A DNA stretch of 64,000 nt from Psychrobacillus sp044762855 (GCF_044762855.1 NZ_JBIWFB010000007.1:124001-188000), one strand, 5' to 3'. Positions 24,234-33,942 are shown, counted from the stretch's first letter. The notes: a model not told the origin generated them from the sequence alone. Numbers and translations: made by a program.

Positions 24234-24260
24234 CGGAACTAAATTTTTTTAGTTAAGGAG

Positions 24261-24297
24261 AGCAAATGCCTTTATTTTAAAGTGCATTTGCTTTTTA
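24261..24297 (+). terminator. Rho-independent terminator after the CotD-like gene
   Basis: AGCAAATGC and GCATTTGCT form a 9-bp stem around an A/T-rich loop, followed by TTTT. Confidence 0.8.
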
Positions 24298-24336
24298 GAG
24301 TTTAACATTTTATGTAATTCTGAAGATTAAAACATA

Positions 24337-24365
24337 TTGTAATAGTCTGTATATTTTGATAAAGT
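24337..24365 (+). promoter_or_regulatory. Candidate promoter of the dpp-ykf operon
   Basis: TTGTAA and TAAAGT are 17 bases apart. Just upstream (24316-24328), AATTCTGAAGATT is a loose match to the CodY box. In B. subtilis the dpp operon is repressed by CodY in rich medium; control here is inferred from that. Confidence 0.4.
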
Positions 24366-24423
24366 AGAACTATTCTATATTTGGAATTTGTATGAAAAAA
24401 GTAAAGGGTTGGGGGTTGGTCAC

Positions 24424-25248
24424 ATGAAACTTTTTCTATCCATTGATATGGAAGGGATTACAGGCTTACCAGACTATACATTCGTAGATTCTAGTAAGCA
24501 TAATTATGAACGTGCACGACGTATAATGACGCAAGAAGCAAATGCAATTGTAGAAGGAGCTTTATCAAGCGGTGTAAAAGAAGTGCTAGTAAATGATAGC
24601 CATTCGAAGATGAATAATATTTTGATAGAAGAATTGCATCCGGAAGCATCCTTAATAACTGGCGATGTGAAACCGTTTTCAATGGTGCAAGCCTTAGATG
24701 AAACATACATAGGGGCAGTATTTGCTGGTTATCATTCGAGAGCAGGACAACCTGGGGTAATGAGCCATTCGATGATATTTGGCGTTAGAAATATGTATAT
24801 AAACGAAGTAGAAATTGGTGAACTAGGATTAAATGCATACGTAGCGGGTCATTTTGGTGTACCAGTTATCATGGTTGCAGGAGATGATGGAGCTTGTAGA
24901 GAGGCGGAGGCACTAATTCCTGGTGTTATCACTGCAGTAGTGAAAGAATCTATTTCTCGATCTGCTGTTAAAACATTGCATCCGCAAAAAGCACATGCAT
25001 TACTAAGAGAAAAAGTTACACAAGCTATTAGTGAAAGAAATCAAATAAAACCGCTCGTGCCACCAAAAACTCCTACGTTACGAATAGAGTTTGCCAATTA
25101 TGGTCAAGCGGAATGGGCAGCGCTAATGCCAGGTTGTGAAATTATAGAGGGAACGACAATCGTCCAGTTTGAAGCGAAGGATATATTAGAAGCATACCGC
25201 GCGATGCTTGTAATGGTTGAGCTAGCAATGCAAACGAAATTTTGTTAA
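24424..25248 (+). CDS. dppA: D-aminopeptidase DppA (peptidase M55)
   Basis: A 274-residue zinc enzyme that cleaves D-Ala from D-Ala-containing peptides. All known zinc and active-site residues are at the B. subtilis positions: D8 and E10 in SIDMEG, H60 in NDSH, H104 in AGYH and E133 in VEIGE. The ATG at 24424 gives the same 274-residue length as B. subtilis DppA; the GGGGTTGGGGG tract upstream is the likely ribosome-binding site. It opens a nine-gene operon for uptake and recycling of wall peptides. The protein forms a cytoplasmic decamer in the family. Confidence 0.95.
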   Translation: MKLFLSIDMEGITGLPDYTFVDSSKHNYERARRIMTQEANAIVEGALSSGVKEVLVNDSHSKMNNILIEELHPEASLITGDVKPFSMVQALDETYIGAVFAGYHSRAGQPGVMSHSMIFGVRNMYINEVEIGELGLNAYVAGHFGVPVIMVAGDDGACREAEALIPGVITAVVKESISRSAVKTLHPQKAHALLREKVTQAISERNQIKPLVPPKTPTLRIEFANYGQAEWAALMPGCEIIEGTTIVQFEAKDILEAYRAMLVMVELAMQTKFC

Positions 25249-25263
25249 GGGGGGAGTTTGCTA

Positions 25264-26199
25264 ATGGCGAAGTATATTATTAAACGTTTTCTCATGATGA
25301 TTGCAACAATTCTTATCATTTCTACCTTAACTTTTGTATTGATGCACTCCATCCCCGGTTCTCCATTCGATGAGGAGCGCACATCGAATCCTACTATTCA
25401 AGCAAACTTAGAGAAATTTTATAAACTAGATGAACCCATGCATGTTCAATATTTGTATTATTTAAAGTCCATAGTGACATTTGACTTTGGTCCTTCTATC
25501 AAAAAACCAAATGAATCTGTAAACGAATTACTTGCCAGAGGATTCCCCATTTCGTTTGAGCTAGGTATGCTCACGATACTAGTTGCATTATTGTCCGGGA
25601 CTATTTTAGGGACACTTGCGGCTCTCCGGCATAACGGCATTATAGATTATTTGGCAATGACCTTTGCGGTAGTTGGTATTTCCGTGCCGAACTTTGTGTT
25701 AGCGACATTGCTTATACAACAAGTTGCCGTAACTTGGGAGTTGCTTCCTGCAGCTACATGGAGTAGCCCTTTGCATATGATTTTACCGATTCTTGCTCTA
25801 GCAACCGGACCAACTGCAATTATTGCTCGTTTAACGAGATCTAGCATGCTAGAAGTACTTACTCAGGATTATATAAAAATGGCTCGTGCAAAAGGTCTTT
25901 CACCAGTTCGAATTGTCGTCAGGCACGCACTGAGAAATGCGCTAATGCCTGTGGTGACAATTATGGGGACGATGCTAGCGGGTATTTTAACTGGAACTTT
26001 TGTTATTGAGAAGATTTTCGCTATTCCCGGAATGGGAAAATATTTCGTAGAGAGCATTAATAATCGTGACTATCCCGTAATAATGGGATCGACGGTATTT
26101 TATAGTGCATTTCTCGTATTCATGCTTTTCTTAGTGGATATTGTATATGGATTTTTAGATCCACGCATAAAATTACACCGAAAAGAGGGGGATGCATAA
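25264..26199 (+). CDS. dppB: Dipeptide ABC transporter permease DppB
   Basis: A 311-residue inner-membrane permease with six predicted helices. It has the conserved EAA loop (SSMLEVLTQDYIKMARAKGLSP, around residue 205) that docks on the ATPases. The start at ATG 25264 is 7-8 bases after a GGGGGGAG site. It overlaps dppC by one base (TAATG), so translation is coupled. With DppC it forms the pore. Confidence 0.93.
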   Translation: MAKYIIKRFLMMIATILIISTLTFVLMHSIPGSPFDEERTSNPTIQANLEKFYKLDEPMHVQYLYYLKSIVTFDFGPSIKKPNESVNELLARGFPISFELGMLTILVALLSGTILGTLAALRHNGIIDYLAMTFAVVGISVPNFVLATLLIQQVAVTWELLPAATWSSPLHMILPILALATGPTAIIARLTRSSMLEVLTQDYIKMARAKGLSPVRIVVRHALRNALMPVVTIMGTMLAGILTGTFVIEKIFAIPGMGKYFVESINNRDYPVIMGSTVFYSAFLVFMLFLVDIVYGFLDPRIKLHRKEGDA

Positions 26200-27146
26200 T
26201 GACGAACGCACAAAACTCGGTATCCCCGCCGAATATTAAAGATGAATGGTTCCGTCCAAAACAGAAAGATCAAGGCAGGGCGGAGTCTGTCGTAAGACCC
26301 TCCTTGTCTTATTGGCAAGATGCTTGGAGAAGACTCCGCAAAAATAAGCTTGCAATGGGAGGACTGATATTCCTAGTTTTGCTTATGCTCTTTGCAATCT
26401 TTGGACCAATTTTTTCTCCTTACTCCGTAACAGCAACTGACTATCCTAGTCAGAACCAAGCACCATCTGCAGCTCATTGGTTCGGTACGGATGAAGCGGG
26501 AAGGGATGTATTTACTAGAACATGGTATGGTGCCCGGATTTCCTTATTTGTTGGAATCATGGCAGCTCTCATTGACTTTTTTATCGGCATTATTTACGGC
26601 GGAGTTAGTGGATATAAAGGCGGTCGCACAGATACAGTCATGATGCGTGTAGTAGAAGTGCTATATGGATTGCCACATTTGTTAGTTGTTATTTTACTAA
26701 TGGTCGTCATGGGTGCTAGCTTAACTACGATTATTGTAGCTCTTACTGTAACCGGATGGGTAGGGATGGCTCGAATTGTTCGAGGACAAGTGTTGCAGAT
26801 TAAAACGTATGAATTTGTGACCGCATCTAAATCGTTTGGTGCAAAGACTTCTCGTATTATTCGGAAAAACCTTCTACCGAACACGATGGGCCCTATTATT
26901 GTGCAAATGACGCTTACTGTTCCAAGTGCTATTTTTGCAGAAGCATTTTTGAGTTTCTTAGGTTTAGGTGTTGCGGCTCCTTTTGCAAGTTGGGGGGTAA
27001 TGGCCAACGACGCGTTGCCCGTTATATTATCTGGTCATTGGTGGCGTCTATTCTTCCCGGCACTTTTTATTTCCCTAACAATGTTTGCTTTTAATGTACT
27101 AGGAGATGGGTTACAAGATGCGCTTGATCCGAAGCTTAGGAGGTAA
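26199..27146 (+). CDS. dppC: Dipeptide ABC transporter permease DppC
   Basis: A 315-residue permease. A hydrophilic N-terminal tail of about 45 residues is followed by the first helix (LAMGGLIFLVLLMLFAIFGP) and five more. The EAA loop reads YEFVTASKSFGAKTSRIIRKNLLP. The motif HWFGTDEAGRDVFTR is typical of the DppC/OppC side. The ATG overlaps the dppB stop by one base, and its last codons contain the AGGAGG site of dppD. Confidence 0.93.
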   Translation: MTNAQNSVSPPNIKDEWFRPKQKDQGRAESVVRPSLSYWQDAWRRLRKNKLAMGGLIFLVLLMLFAIFGPIFSPYSVTATDYPSQNQAPSAAHWFGTDEAGRDVFTRTWYGARISLFVGIMAALIDFFIGIIYGGVSGYKGGRTDTVMMRVVEVLYGLPHLLVVILLMVVMGASLTTIIVALTVTGWVGMARIVRGQVLQIKTYEFVTASKSFGAKTSRIIRKNLLPNTMGPIIVQMTLTVPSAIFAEAFLSFLGLGVAAPFASWGVMANDALPVILSGHWWRLFFPALFISLTMFAFNVLGDGLQDALDPKLRR

Positions 27147-27151
27147 GAGTT

Positions 27152-28195
27152 GTGAATGCAGTTAAGAAAAAAGAAAAGAAAATGATGTCTAGCGAAAAAG
27201 TATTACAAGTGAATAATTTACAAGTTTCTTTTCGAACATACGGCGGTGAAGTAGAGGCCGTTAGGGGTGTTGATTTTGTCTTGTATAAAGGTGAAACACT
27301 TGCAATAGTTGGGGAATCTGGCTGTGGTAAAAGTGTTACGTCCAGTGCAATTATGGGGTTAATCCCACAACCACCTGGAATTATTAAAAACGGAAGTATT
27401 GTATTTAAAGAAAAAGAATTAACGAAGATGTCTAAGGCACAATTGAGAAAAATTCAAGGTGTCGACATTTCAATGATATTCCAAGATCCGATGACTGCGT
27501 TAAATCCGACGTTAACGATTGGGGAGCAGTTAACAGAAGGATTACGTACACATAAGAAAATAGGGAAGAATGAAGCGAAGGAAAAGGCAATTGACATGTT
27601 GAAGCTGGTAGGAATTCCGAATCCAGAAGAGCGATTAAAGCAATTCCCTCACCAATTTTCAGGTGGTATGCGCCAACGGATTGTTATAGCTATTGCACTC
27701 ATTTGTGAGCCACAAATATTAATAGCAGATGAGCCAACGACTGCACTAGATGTTACGATACAAGCGCAAATTTTGGAGTTGTTTGAAGAGATTCAGGCGA
27801 AAAAAGGAATTTCTATTATATTAATCACGCATGATCTGGGAGTAGTAGCAAAAATAGCGGATCGGATTGCGGTAATGTATGCAGGGAAAATTGTAGAGAT
27901 CGGTGATAAAAGAGAAATTTTCTATACTCCCGAACATCCATATACGAAGGGGCTACTAAACTCGGTACCCCGTCTAGACTTAGTAGAAGAAGAGTTGCAA
28001 CCAATCGACGGAACACCTCCAGATTTATTTTCACCACCGACAGGATGTCCGTTTACGGCACGATGTGATTTTGCAATGGAAGTTTGTGATCATGTCTATC
28101 CATATTCAACTAAGTTATCCGAAACACATGGAGTAGATTGTTGGCTACAAGACGAACGAGCAAAGGTATTGCAAGCTCAAGATAGAATCGGATGA
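27152..28195 (+). CDS. dppD: Dipeptide ABC transporter ATPase DppD
   Basis: A 347-residue ATPase. The GTG at 27152 is 9 bases after AGGAGG, which lies inside the dppC end. It contains Walker A GESGCGKS (54-61), signature SGGMRQR, Walker B ILIADEP and the switch histidine ITHD. The C-terminal oligopeptide/dipeptide domain has the iron-sulfur-type cysteines (GCPFTARCDFAMEVC). It pairs with the second ATPase encoded at the operon end, ykfD, rather than with an adjacent dppF. Confidence 0.94.
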   Translation: MNAVKKKEKKMMSSEKVLQVNNLQVSFRTYGGEVEAVRGVDFVLYKGETLAIVGESGCGKSVTSSAIMGLIPQPPGIIKNGSIVFKEKELTKMSKAQLRKIQGVDISMIFQDPMTALNPTLTIGEQLTEGLRTHKKIGKNEAKEKAIDMLKLVGIPNPEERLKQFPHQFSGGMRQRIVIAIALICEPQILIADEPTTALDVTIQAQILELFEEIQAKKGISIILITHDLGVVAKIADRIAVMYAGKIVEIGDKREIFYTPEHPYTKGLLNSVPRLDLVEEELQPIDGTPPDLFSPPTGCPFTARCDFAMEVCDHVYPYSTKLSETHGVDCWLQDERAKVLQAQDRIG

Positions 28196-28241
28196 GCGCG
28201 CGCAAGTGCATTCACATATACAATACAGAGGGGGAACTAAG

Positions 28242-29897
28242 ATGAAGAAGTGGTTATCGTTATTTGTAGCGGCATTATTTGTACTCGTGTTAAGCGCTTG
28301 TACAGCTACGGAAAACGCTGGGGAAAAACCGAGTACAGAAACAGAAGGAGGCAAAGAGGAAACAGGAACAGAAACAGAGTCAGCGCCAACAGAAAAAGTA
28401 CTCTATTTGAATAATGGCAATGAACCGACCTCTTTCGATCCATCTGTGGGGTTCGATGCAGTATCCTGGAATTCTTTAAACAATCTAATGGAAGGGTTAG
28501 TTAGACTTTCAGAAGATCATCTAGCAGAGCCTGCAACAGCTGAAAAAGTGGATGTGTCTGATGATGGTTTAACGTATACATTTACGATTAAAGATGATGC
28601 AAAATGGTCTAATGGTGATCCGGTTTTAGCGAGTGATTTCGTATATGGCTGGCTTCATATGCTTAATCCGGAAACTGCATCTCCAGCAGCGTTTCTTGCT
28701 TATTTTATTGAAGGAGCAGAAGCTTATAATGACGGAAGTGGGACTGCGGATGCGGTAGCAATCAAAGCAGTAGAAGAAAAGGTATTTGAAGTAAAACTGA
28801 ATACCCCAACAGAAGCATTTTTAAATATCGTGACTAACCCAAGCTTCTTCCCGGTAAATGAAAAAGTAGCAACAGCAAATCCAACATGGTTTGCAGAAGC
28901 GGACTCATTTGTAGGGAATGGTCCATTTAAACTAGCGGCATGGGAGCATGATGTAAGCCTTACATTCGAGAAAAACGAGAACTATTGGGATGCGGATACA
29001 GTTAAACTTGATAAAGTAGAGTGGGCGATGATAGACGATTCCAATACAGAATACCAAATGTATAAAACTGGAGATTTAGATGTATCAGGTGTTCCAGCAG
29101 AACTTGCTGATCAGTTATTGAATGACCCGGAACTTAAAAATGAGGACCAGGCAGGACTATACTTTTACCGCTTCAATACGTCTATGGAGCCATTTACAAA
29201 TAAAAAAATCCGCCAAGCGTTTGGATTAGCGGTAGATCAACAAGAAATTGTGGAGTTTGTCACGAAAAATGGAGAAAAACCAGCGGAAGGGTTTGTTCCT
29301 TATGGATTTATCGGACCTGATGGCAAAGAATTTAGAGAAACTGCTGGGAAACTAGTAGGTTTTGATGCAGAAAAAGCAAAAACATTATTAGCAGAAGGTA
29401 TGAAAGAAGAAGGATACACAGAACTTCCAGCAGTCACATTAACTTATTCAACTAGCGATTCTCATAAGAAAATCGCGGAAGCACTTCAAAGTAAATTTAA
29501 AGAAGTACTGGGAGTAGATGTGGCACTACAAAATGTAGAGGCGAGTGTATTTGGAGCAGAACAAAAAGAATTTAAGTATCAATTATCGCGCTCTTCTTTC
29601 TTGTTTGATTATGCTGATCCGGTGAATGCGCTGGAAAGCTTTATTACAGGTTCATCGATGAACCGTACTACATGGTCCAATGCTGACTTTGATAAACTTA
29701 TTTCTGATATCAAAAATGAAACAGATGAAGCGAAACGTTGGGCTATGTTAATAGAAGCGGATGCATTATTGATGGAAGAAATGCCGATTTTCCCACTTTA
29801 TTATTATAACCAAGTGACGCTTGAAAAGCCGTCAGTATCAGGTATTGTTAGACATCCAGTAGGTTACTTAGACTTAAAATGGGCTGACAAAAACTAA
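28242..29897 (+). CDS. dppE: Peptide-binding lipoprotein DppE
   Basis: A 551-residue extracellular solute-binding protein (family SBP_bac_5). The signal peptide ends at a lipobox LSAC with C20 as the lipidated residue. An acidic, Thr/Glu-rich linker (about 22-55) tethers the binding domain. Conserved blocks include FTIKDDAKWSNGDPV and KNENYWDADTV. In B. subtilis DppE binds murein tripeptides and dipeptides. It follows dppD by 46 bases after an AGAGGGGGAA site. A hairpin after its stop may lower expression of the following ykf genes. Confidence 0.94.
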   Translation: MKKWLSLFVAALFVLVLSACTATENAGEKPSTETEGGKEETGTETESAPTEKVLYLNNGNEPTSFDPSVGFDAVSWNSLNNLMEGLVRLSEDHLAEPATAEKVDVSDDGLTYTFTIKDDAKWSNGDPVLASDFVYGWLHMLNPETASPAAFLAYFIEGAEAYNDGSGTADAVAIKAVEEKVFEVKLNTPTEAFLNIVTNPSFFPVNEKVATANPTWFAEADSFVGNGPFKLAAWEHDVSLTFEKNENYWDADTVKLDKVEWAMIDDSNTEYQMYKTGDLDVSGVPAELADQLLNDPELKNEDQAGLYFYRFNTSMEPFTNKKIRQAFGLAVDQQEIVEFVTKNGEKPAEGFVPYGFIGPDGKEFRETAGKLVGFDAEKAKTLLAEGMKEEGYTELPAVTLTYSTSDSHKKIAEALQSKFKEVLGVDVALQNVEASVFGAEQKEFKYQLSRSSFLFDYADPVNALESFITGSSMNRTTWSNADFDKLISDIKNETDEAKRWAMLIEADALLMEEMPIFPLYYYNQVTLEKPSVSGIVRHPVGYLDLKWADKN

Positions 29898-29903
29898 AAA
29901 GAC

Positions 29904-29932
29904 GCGGCACTTTTCTTAGTGCCGCCCTTTTG
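29904..29932 (+). terminator. Intra-operon hairpin between dppE and ykfA
   Basis: GCGGCAC and GTGCCGC pair around TTTTCTTA and are followed by CCTTTTGT. The U tract is short, so termination is probably partial; it may also protect the 3' end of the abundant dppE message. Confidence 0.7.
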
Positions 29933-29953
29933 TATTAGAAGGAGAAAATAAAT

Positions 29954-30877
29954 ATGAAAATTCGTCCAAAAAGATTACAACAAGGAGACACGATTGGCAT
30001 TATTGCACCTTCGAGTCCTCCAAATTTAGAACAACTGAAGCGTTCGTTAACATTTTTAGAAGAGCTAGGCTTATCTTATAAAATGGGGAAACAAGTAGAA
30101 AATGTACATGGTTATTTAGCCGGCACAGATGAAGAGCGTATAGAAGATTTACACGAAATGTTCGCAGATCCAAGTATCGCTGGAATCATTTGCGCAGGAG
30201 GTGGATATGGTTCTGCTAGATATACCGATAAAATCGATTTTCAATTAATGCATGAATGTCCGAAAATTTTCTGGGGCTACTCAGACATTACTTTTTTACA
30301 TACAGGTATGAATTTGTATTCTAATATCGTAACATTCCACGGTCCAATGCTAGCTTCCGACGTAGGAAAAGACACCTTTTCCGACTTATCAAAGAAAATG
30401 TTCGGACAGCTATTTGAACCGATGGAGCTTCATTATACAGAAACGATATCCCCCCTTGAACGACTTTCGGGAGGAATAGTAAGAGGTGAATTGACAGGAG
30501 GGAATTTATCGCTTCTTGCTAGTGGGATTGGTACCAAATACCAAGTCGATGCAAGAGGGAAAATATTATTAATCGAAGACATAGGGGAAGAACCATATCG
30601 AGTGGACGGCATGCTTAATCAGCTAAGACAGGCAGGGATATTGGAGGCGGCAGCAGGATTTGTGATTGGTGATTTTAATGATGCAAAACCAAAAAAGCGT
30701 AAAGTTTCTCTATCATTAGACGAAGTGTTAGATCATTATTTAGGGCATCTAGGAAAGCCGGCTGTCAAGGGATTCAAGATCGGGCATTGTGAACCGCACT
30801 TTGCCGTTCCACTTGGGGCAGATGCGGAGTTAGATGCAAATAACTTATCATTAATAGTTTTACCAGGAGTTGAGTAA
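29954..30877 (+). CDS. ykfA: Muropeptide LD-carboxypeptidase YkfA (peptidase S66)
   Basis: A 307-residue serine peptidase relative of LdcA, which trims the bond between the diamino acid and terminal D-Ala in wall tetrapeptides. The nucleophile lies in GGGYGS (S87); the glutamate and histidine of the Ser-Glu-His set lie in LLIEDIGEEPYRVD and in KGFKIGHCEPHFAVPLG. No signal peptide is present, so it acts on imported peptides. An AGAAGGAGAA site precedes the ATG. The dpp-ykf order is the same as in B. subtilis. Confidence 0.93.
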   Translation: MKIRPKRLQQGDTIGIIAPSSPPNLEQLKRSLTFLEELGLSYKMGKQVENVHGYLAGTDEERIEDLHEMFADPSIAGIICAGGGYGSARYTDKIDFQLMHECPKIFWGYSDITFLHTGMNLYSNIVTFHGPMLASDVGKDTFSDLSKKMFGQLFEPMELHYTETISPLERLSGGIVRGELTGGNLSLLASGIGTKYQVDARGKILLIEDIGEEPYRVDGMLNQLRQAGILEAAAGFVIGDFNDAKPKKRKVSLSLDEVLDHYLGHLGKPAVKGFKIGHCEPHFAVPLGADAELDANNLSLIVLPGVE

Positions 30878-30892
30878 AGGAGGGGCAACTGA

Positions 30893-31975
30893 TTGATTAT
30901 CCAATCGATTGAAACGTTCGACGTAGCTATACCACTTACTAAACCGTTCAAAACTGCATTACGGACAGTCACTACCGCTTATTCTGTCTATGTGAAGATT
31001 ACAAGTAGCGAAGGTATGATAGGGTACGGGGAAGCTCCTCCGACTCATGTGATTACGGGAGAGTCCATGGCTAGTATTCGGTACGCAATTAATGACATTA
31101 TTGCACCTCAACTTGTAGGGTTAAATCTTTTAGAAAGTGACCGCATCTTTCAAAAACTAAATACTTCACTCGTCAGAAATACAAGTGCGAAGGCTGCAAT
31201 TGATATGGCGCTTTATGATTTACTTGCCAGAAAAGCTAATCTTCCTTTGTTTCAATTTCTCGGTGGGTTTAGAGATACATTTGAAACTGATTTTACTGTT
31301 AGTGTAAATGATCCGCAGGAAATGGCGGATGATGCCGAAAAGTATATAAAAGACGGATTTACTATGCTAAAAGTGAAAGTCGGTATAGGGGACGTGAAGG
31401 AAGATATTGAAAGAATCCATGCTATTCGCAAACGGATAGGACATGACCCAAAGCTGCGGCTGGATGCAAACCAAGGTTGGAATGCAAAAGAAGCTGTGCG
31501 AGCGATTCGTACAATGGAGGAAGCGGGACTTGAAATCGAATTTGTCGAGCAGCCTGTTCCGGCGCACGACTTAGAAGGACTGAAGTATGTTACGGACCAT
31601 ACAGATACGCCAATCATGGCAGATGAAAGTGTATTTTCGGTTTATGATGCAAGAAGGGTTTTGGAAATGAGGGCAGCAGATTTGATCAATATTAAGTTGA
31701 TGAAATCTGGGGGTATCTATCATGCGATTAAGATTAATGCACTGGCAGAAGCTAATGGAGTTGCATGTATGGTAGGAAGTATGATTGAAACGAAAATAGG
31801 AATTACAGCCGCTGCCCATTTCGCTGCTAGTCAGCCAAATATTCAGTACTTCGATTTTGATGCACCACTGATGCTTGCGAAAGATCTCGTTTCTGGTGGA
31901 GTTATCTATGAAAGAAGTAAGATGACGTTCTCAAAAGGATATGGTCTTGCTATTTCAAATTTAGAAATCATTTAG
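30893..31975 (+). CDS. ykfB: L-Ala-D/L-Glu epimerase YkfB (enolase superfamily)
   Basis: A 360-residue enzyme that epimerises L-Ala-D-Glu to L-Ala-L-Glu so that ordinary peptidases can use it. All catalytic residues sit at the same numbers as in the studied B. subtilis enzyme: K160 and K162 (KVKVG), metal ligands D191 (DANQGW), E219 (EQP) and D244 (ADES), and K268 (INIKLM). The start is a TTG, 7 bases after AAAGGAGGGG. It lies 15 bases after ykfA. Confidence 0.95.
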   Translation: MIIQSIETFDVAIPLTKPFKTALRTVTTAYSVYVKITSSEGMIGYGEAPPTHVITGESMASIRYAINDIIAPQLVGLNLLESDRIFQKLNTSLVRNTSAKAAIDMALYDLLARKANLPLFQFLGGFRDTFETDFTVSVNDPQEMADDAEKYIKDGFTMLKVKVGIGDVKEDIERIHAIRKRIGHDPKLRLDANQGWNAKEAVRAIRTMEEAGLEIEFVEQPVPAHDLEGLKYVTDHTDTPIMADESVFSVYDARRVLEMRAADLINIKLMKSGGIYHAIKINALAEANGVACMVGSMIETKIGITAAAHFAASQPNIQYFDFDAPLMLAKDLVSGGVIYERSKMTFSKGYGLAISNLEII

Positions 31976-31986
31976 GGGGGATTTGG

Positions 31987-32910
31987 ATGGAAACAGAAGC
32001 GCAAGAGTGGGTTTGTTCTGTAAAAGTAGCCACAGTTTGGACGGATCCAGCGTCCGCAAGGGAATTGGATAGCCCTGGGACAACGAACCCGGTTTTATTG
32101 GCAGAGTGGCTGGAGGCATTGACATATAAAGAGCGACTCGCACTTTGTGATGAAAACCGTATACAAACACAACTCCTTTACGGGGAGCCTGTGCTTGTAG
32201 AAAAGATAGAAGGGGAATGGGCGAAAATCATTGCTATGTGGCAACCTTCTAAAAAAGATACTCGAGGATATCCGGGATGGGTTCCAGTTAAGCAGTTACA
32301 AAAATCGACATATGTTGATTCCATCGGCTTTGCACGTGTCAGCTCGGTGAAAGTCCAATTATGGGATAAAGAAGGAAATCCTTTACTAGTCATTCCATTT
32401 AACACTATCCTACCTATTATTGCAGAGGATAAATCTGCATTTACTGTTCAAACACCTCAGGGGGAAGCGAGACTTTTGAAAGAGCATGCTGAATTTGCAA
32501 CGTCTATGGAACAATATCCAAAACGTACTGCGGAAGATGCAGTAACCCTCGGTGAGCAGTACTTAGATTTGCTTTATTTATGGGGTGGGATGTCTCCGTA
32601 TGGCTATGATTGCTCCGGATTTACGTACAATATGCTGAAAGCGTGCGGATATTTAATCCCTCGTGATGCAGGAGATCAAGCGGGTAGTGGAGAAGAAATT
32701 TCGCTAAGTGATCCATCGGCTTGGAAAAAAGGGGACTTGTTGTTTTTTGCGAACGATGAGGGTACTGGACCGGTTCGTCATGTCGGATTTTATTATGGAA
32801 ACGGTCAATTATTGCATTCACCGTCTACAGGAAAAACAGTGGAAATTTTGACCTTAGAAGGATCAAAGCTAGAAAAGGAAATTTGTGCAGTGAGAAGATT
32901 TGCCGTTTAG
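31987..32910 (+). CDS. ykfC: Gamma-D-glutamyl-L-diamino acid endopeptidase YkfC (NlpC/P60)
   Basis: A 307-residue cysteine peptidase that cleaves between gamma-D-Glu and the diamino acid of murein peptides. Two SH3b-like domains (about 10-165) precede the NlpC/P60 domain. The triad is visible: C209 in YGYDCSGFTYN, H265 in VRHVGFYY and H277 in QLLHSPS. No signal peptide is seen, which fits an intracellular recycling role. The stop overlaps the GGGGGGA site of the next gene. Confidence 0.93.
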   Translation: METEAQEWVCSVKVATVWTDPASARELDSPGTTNPVLLAEWLEALTYKERLALCDENRIQTQLLYGEPVLVEKIEGEWAKIIAMWQPSKKDTRGYPGWVPVKQLQKSTYVDSIGFARVSSVKVQLWDKEGNPLLVIPFNTILPIIAEDKSAFTVQTPQGEARLLKEHAEFATSMEQYPKRTAEDAVTLGEQYLDLLYLWGGMSPYGYDCSGFTYNMLKACGYLIPRDAGDQAGSGEEISLSDPSAWKKGDLLFFANDEGTGPVRHVGFYYGNGQLLHSPSTGKTVEILTLEGSKLEKEICAVRRFAV

Positions 32911-32921
32911 GGGGGATTTAC

Positions 32922-33884
32922 ATGGCAGAAAAAGTTCTTTTATCCGTACAAGATTTAAAAAGACATTTTGAACTCGGGCGCGGTGAGACGTTAAAAGCGG
33001 TAGATGGCATTAGTTTTGACATTGTAAAAGGGGAAACGTTTGGCCTTGTCGGAGAGTCAGGTTGTGGAAAGTCTACAGCAGGTCGAACGATTTTAGGATT
33101 GTACAATAAAACAGAAGGTAATGTTCTGTTTGAAAATAAAAATGTCCATGAAATGAACGATAAAGAACGAAAACAATACCTCAAAAAGATGCAAATGATC
33201 TTTCAAGATCCGTATGCTTCACTAAACCCAAGATCAACCGTACTAGAGATTATTGCGGAACCCATGGAAGTACATAATTTATATAAAACGAAAGAAGCAT
33301 TAAAAAGTAGAGTATATGAGTTGCTAGAAGATGTGGGTCTGAATAGAGATCACGCTAACCGCTATCCGCATGAATTTTCTGGTGGACAAAGACAACGTAT
33401 AGGGATTGCACGTGCATTGGCATTAGATCCTGAATTCATCATTGCAGATGAACCAATCTCTGCTTTAGACGTTTCCGTTCAAGCACAAGTTGTGAAGTTA
33501 CTGCAACGATTGCAAAAAGAAAAAGGGTTAACGTATTTATTTATTGCGCATGATTTATCCATGGTAAAATATATTTCCGATCGGATTGGGGTCATGTATT
33601 TAGGGCATATGGTGGAACTAACAACAAGTAACCAATTGTATGATGACCCATTGCATCCGTATACACAAGCATTATTATCGGCTATTCCTATCCCAGACCC
33701 AGATATCGAGGAATCTCGTGAACGTATTTTGTTGCACGGAGAGCTGCCAAGTCCAATTAATCCTCCATCTGGTTGTGTTTTTAGAACACGATGCGCGCAT
33801 GCGATGTCTATTTGTGCAGAGAAAAAACCAGTTTGGAAAGAACAAGAAACAGGACATTTTGTTGCTTGCCATTTATATAATTGA
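32922..33884 (+). CDS. ykfD: Peptide ABC transporter ATPase YkfD (DppF-like)
   Basis: A 320-residue ATPase with Walker A GESGCGKS (44-51), signature SGGQRQR, Walker B FIIADEP and a C-terminal oligopeptide-transport domain with the GCVFRTRCAHAMSIC cysteines. It supplies the second ATPase for DppBCD, which lacks an adjacent dppF. Start is ATG 32922 after GGGGGGA. The TTGACA box of the next promoter overlaps its stop codon, and no terminator separates them. Confidence 0.93.
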   Translation: MAEKVLLSVQDLKRHFELGRGETLKAVDGISFDIVKGETFGLVGESGCGKSTAGRTILGLYNKTEGNVLFENKNVHEMNDKERKQYLKKMQMIFQDPYASLNPRSTVLEIIAEPMEVHNLYKTKEALKSRVYELLEDVGLNRDHANRYPHEFSGGQRQRIGIARALALDPEFIIADEPISALDVSVQAQVVKLLQRLQKEKGLTYLFIAHDLSMVKYISDRIGVMYLGHMVELTTSNQLYDDPLHPYTQALLSAIPIPDPDIEESRERILLHGELPSPINPPSGCVFRTRCAHAMSICAEKKPVWKEQETGHFVACHLYN

Positions 33885-33909
33885 CAAGTCTCGGAATTTA
33901 TTGTATTCT
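33881..33909 (+). promoter_or_regulatory. Strong SigA-type promoter for the leader ORF and rsgA
   Basis: TTGACA and TATTCT are exactly 17 bases apart. The -35 box overlaps the ykfD stop codon. Transcription would start near 33916, just before the leader ORF. Confidence 0.8.
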
Positions 33910-33942
33910 GAAAACAACTTAAAGAAAAAGGAGTGAGGCATT

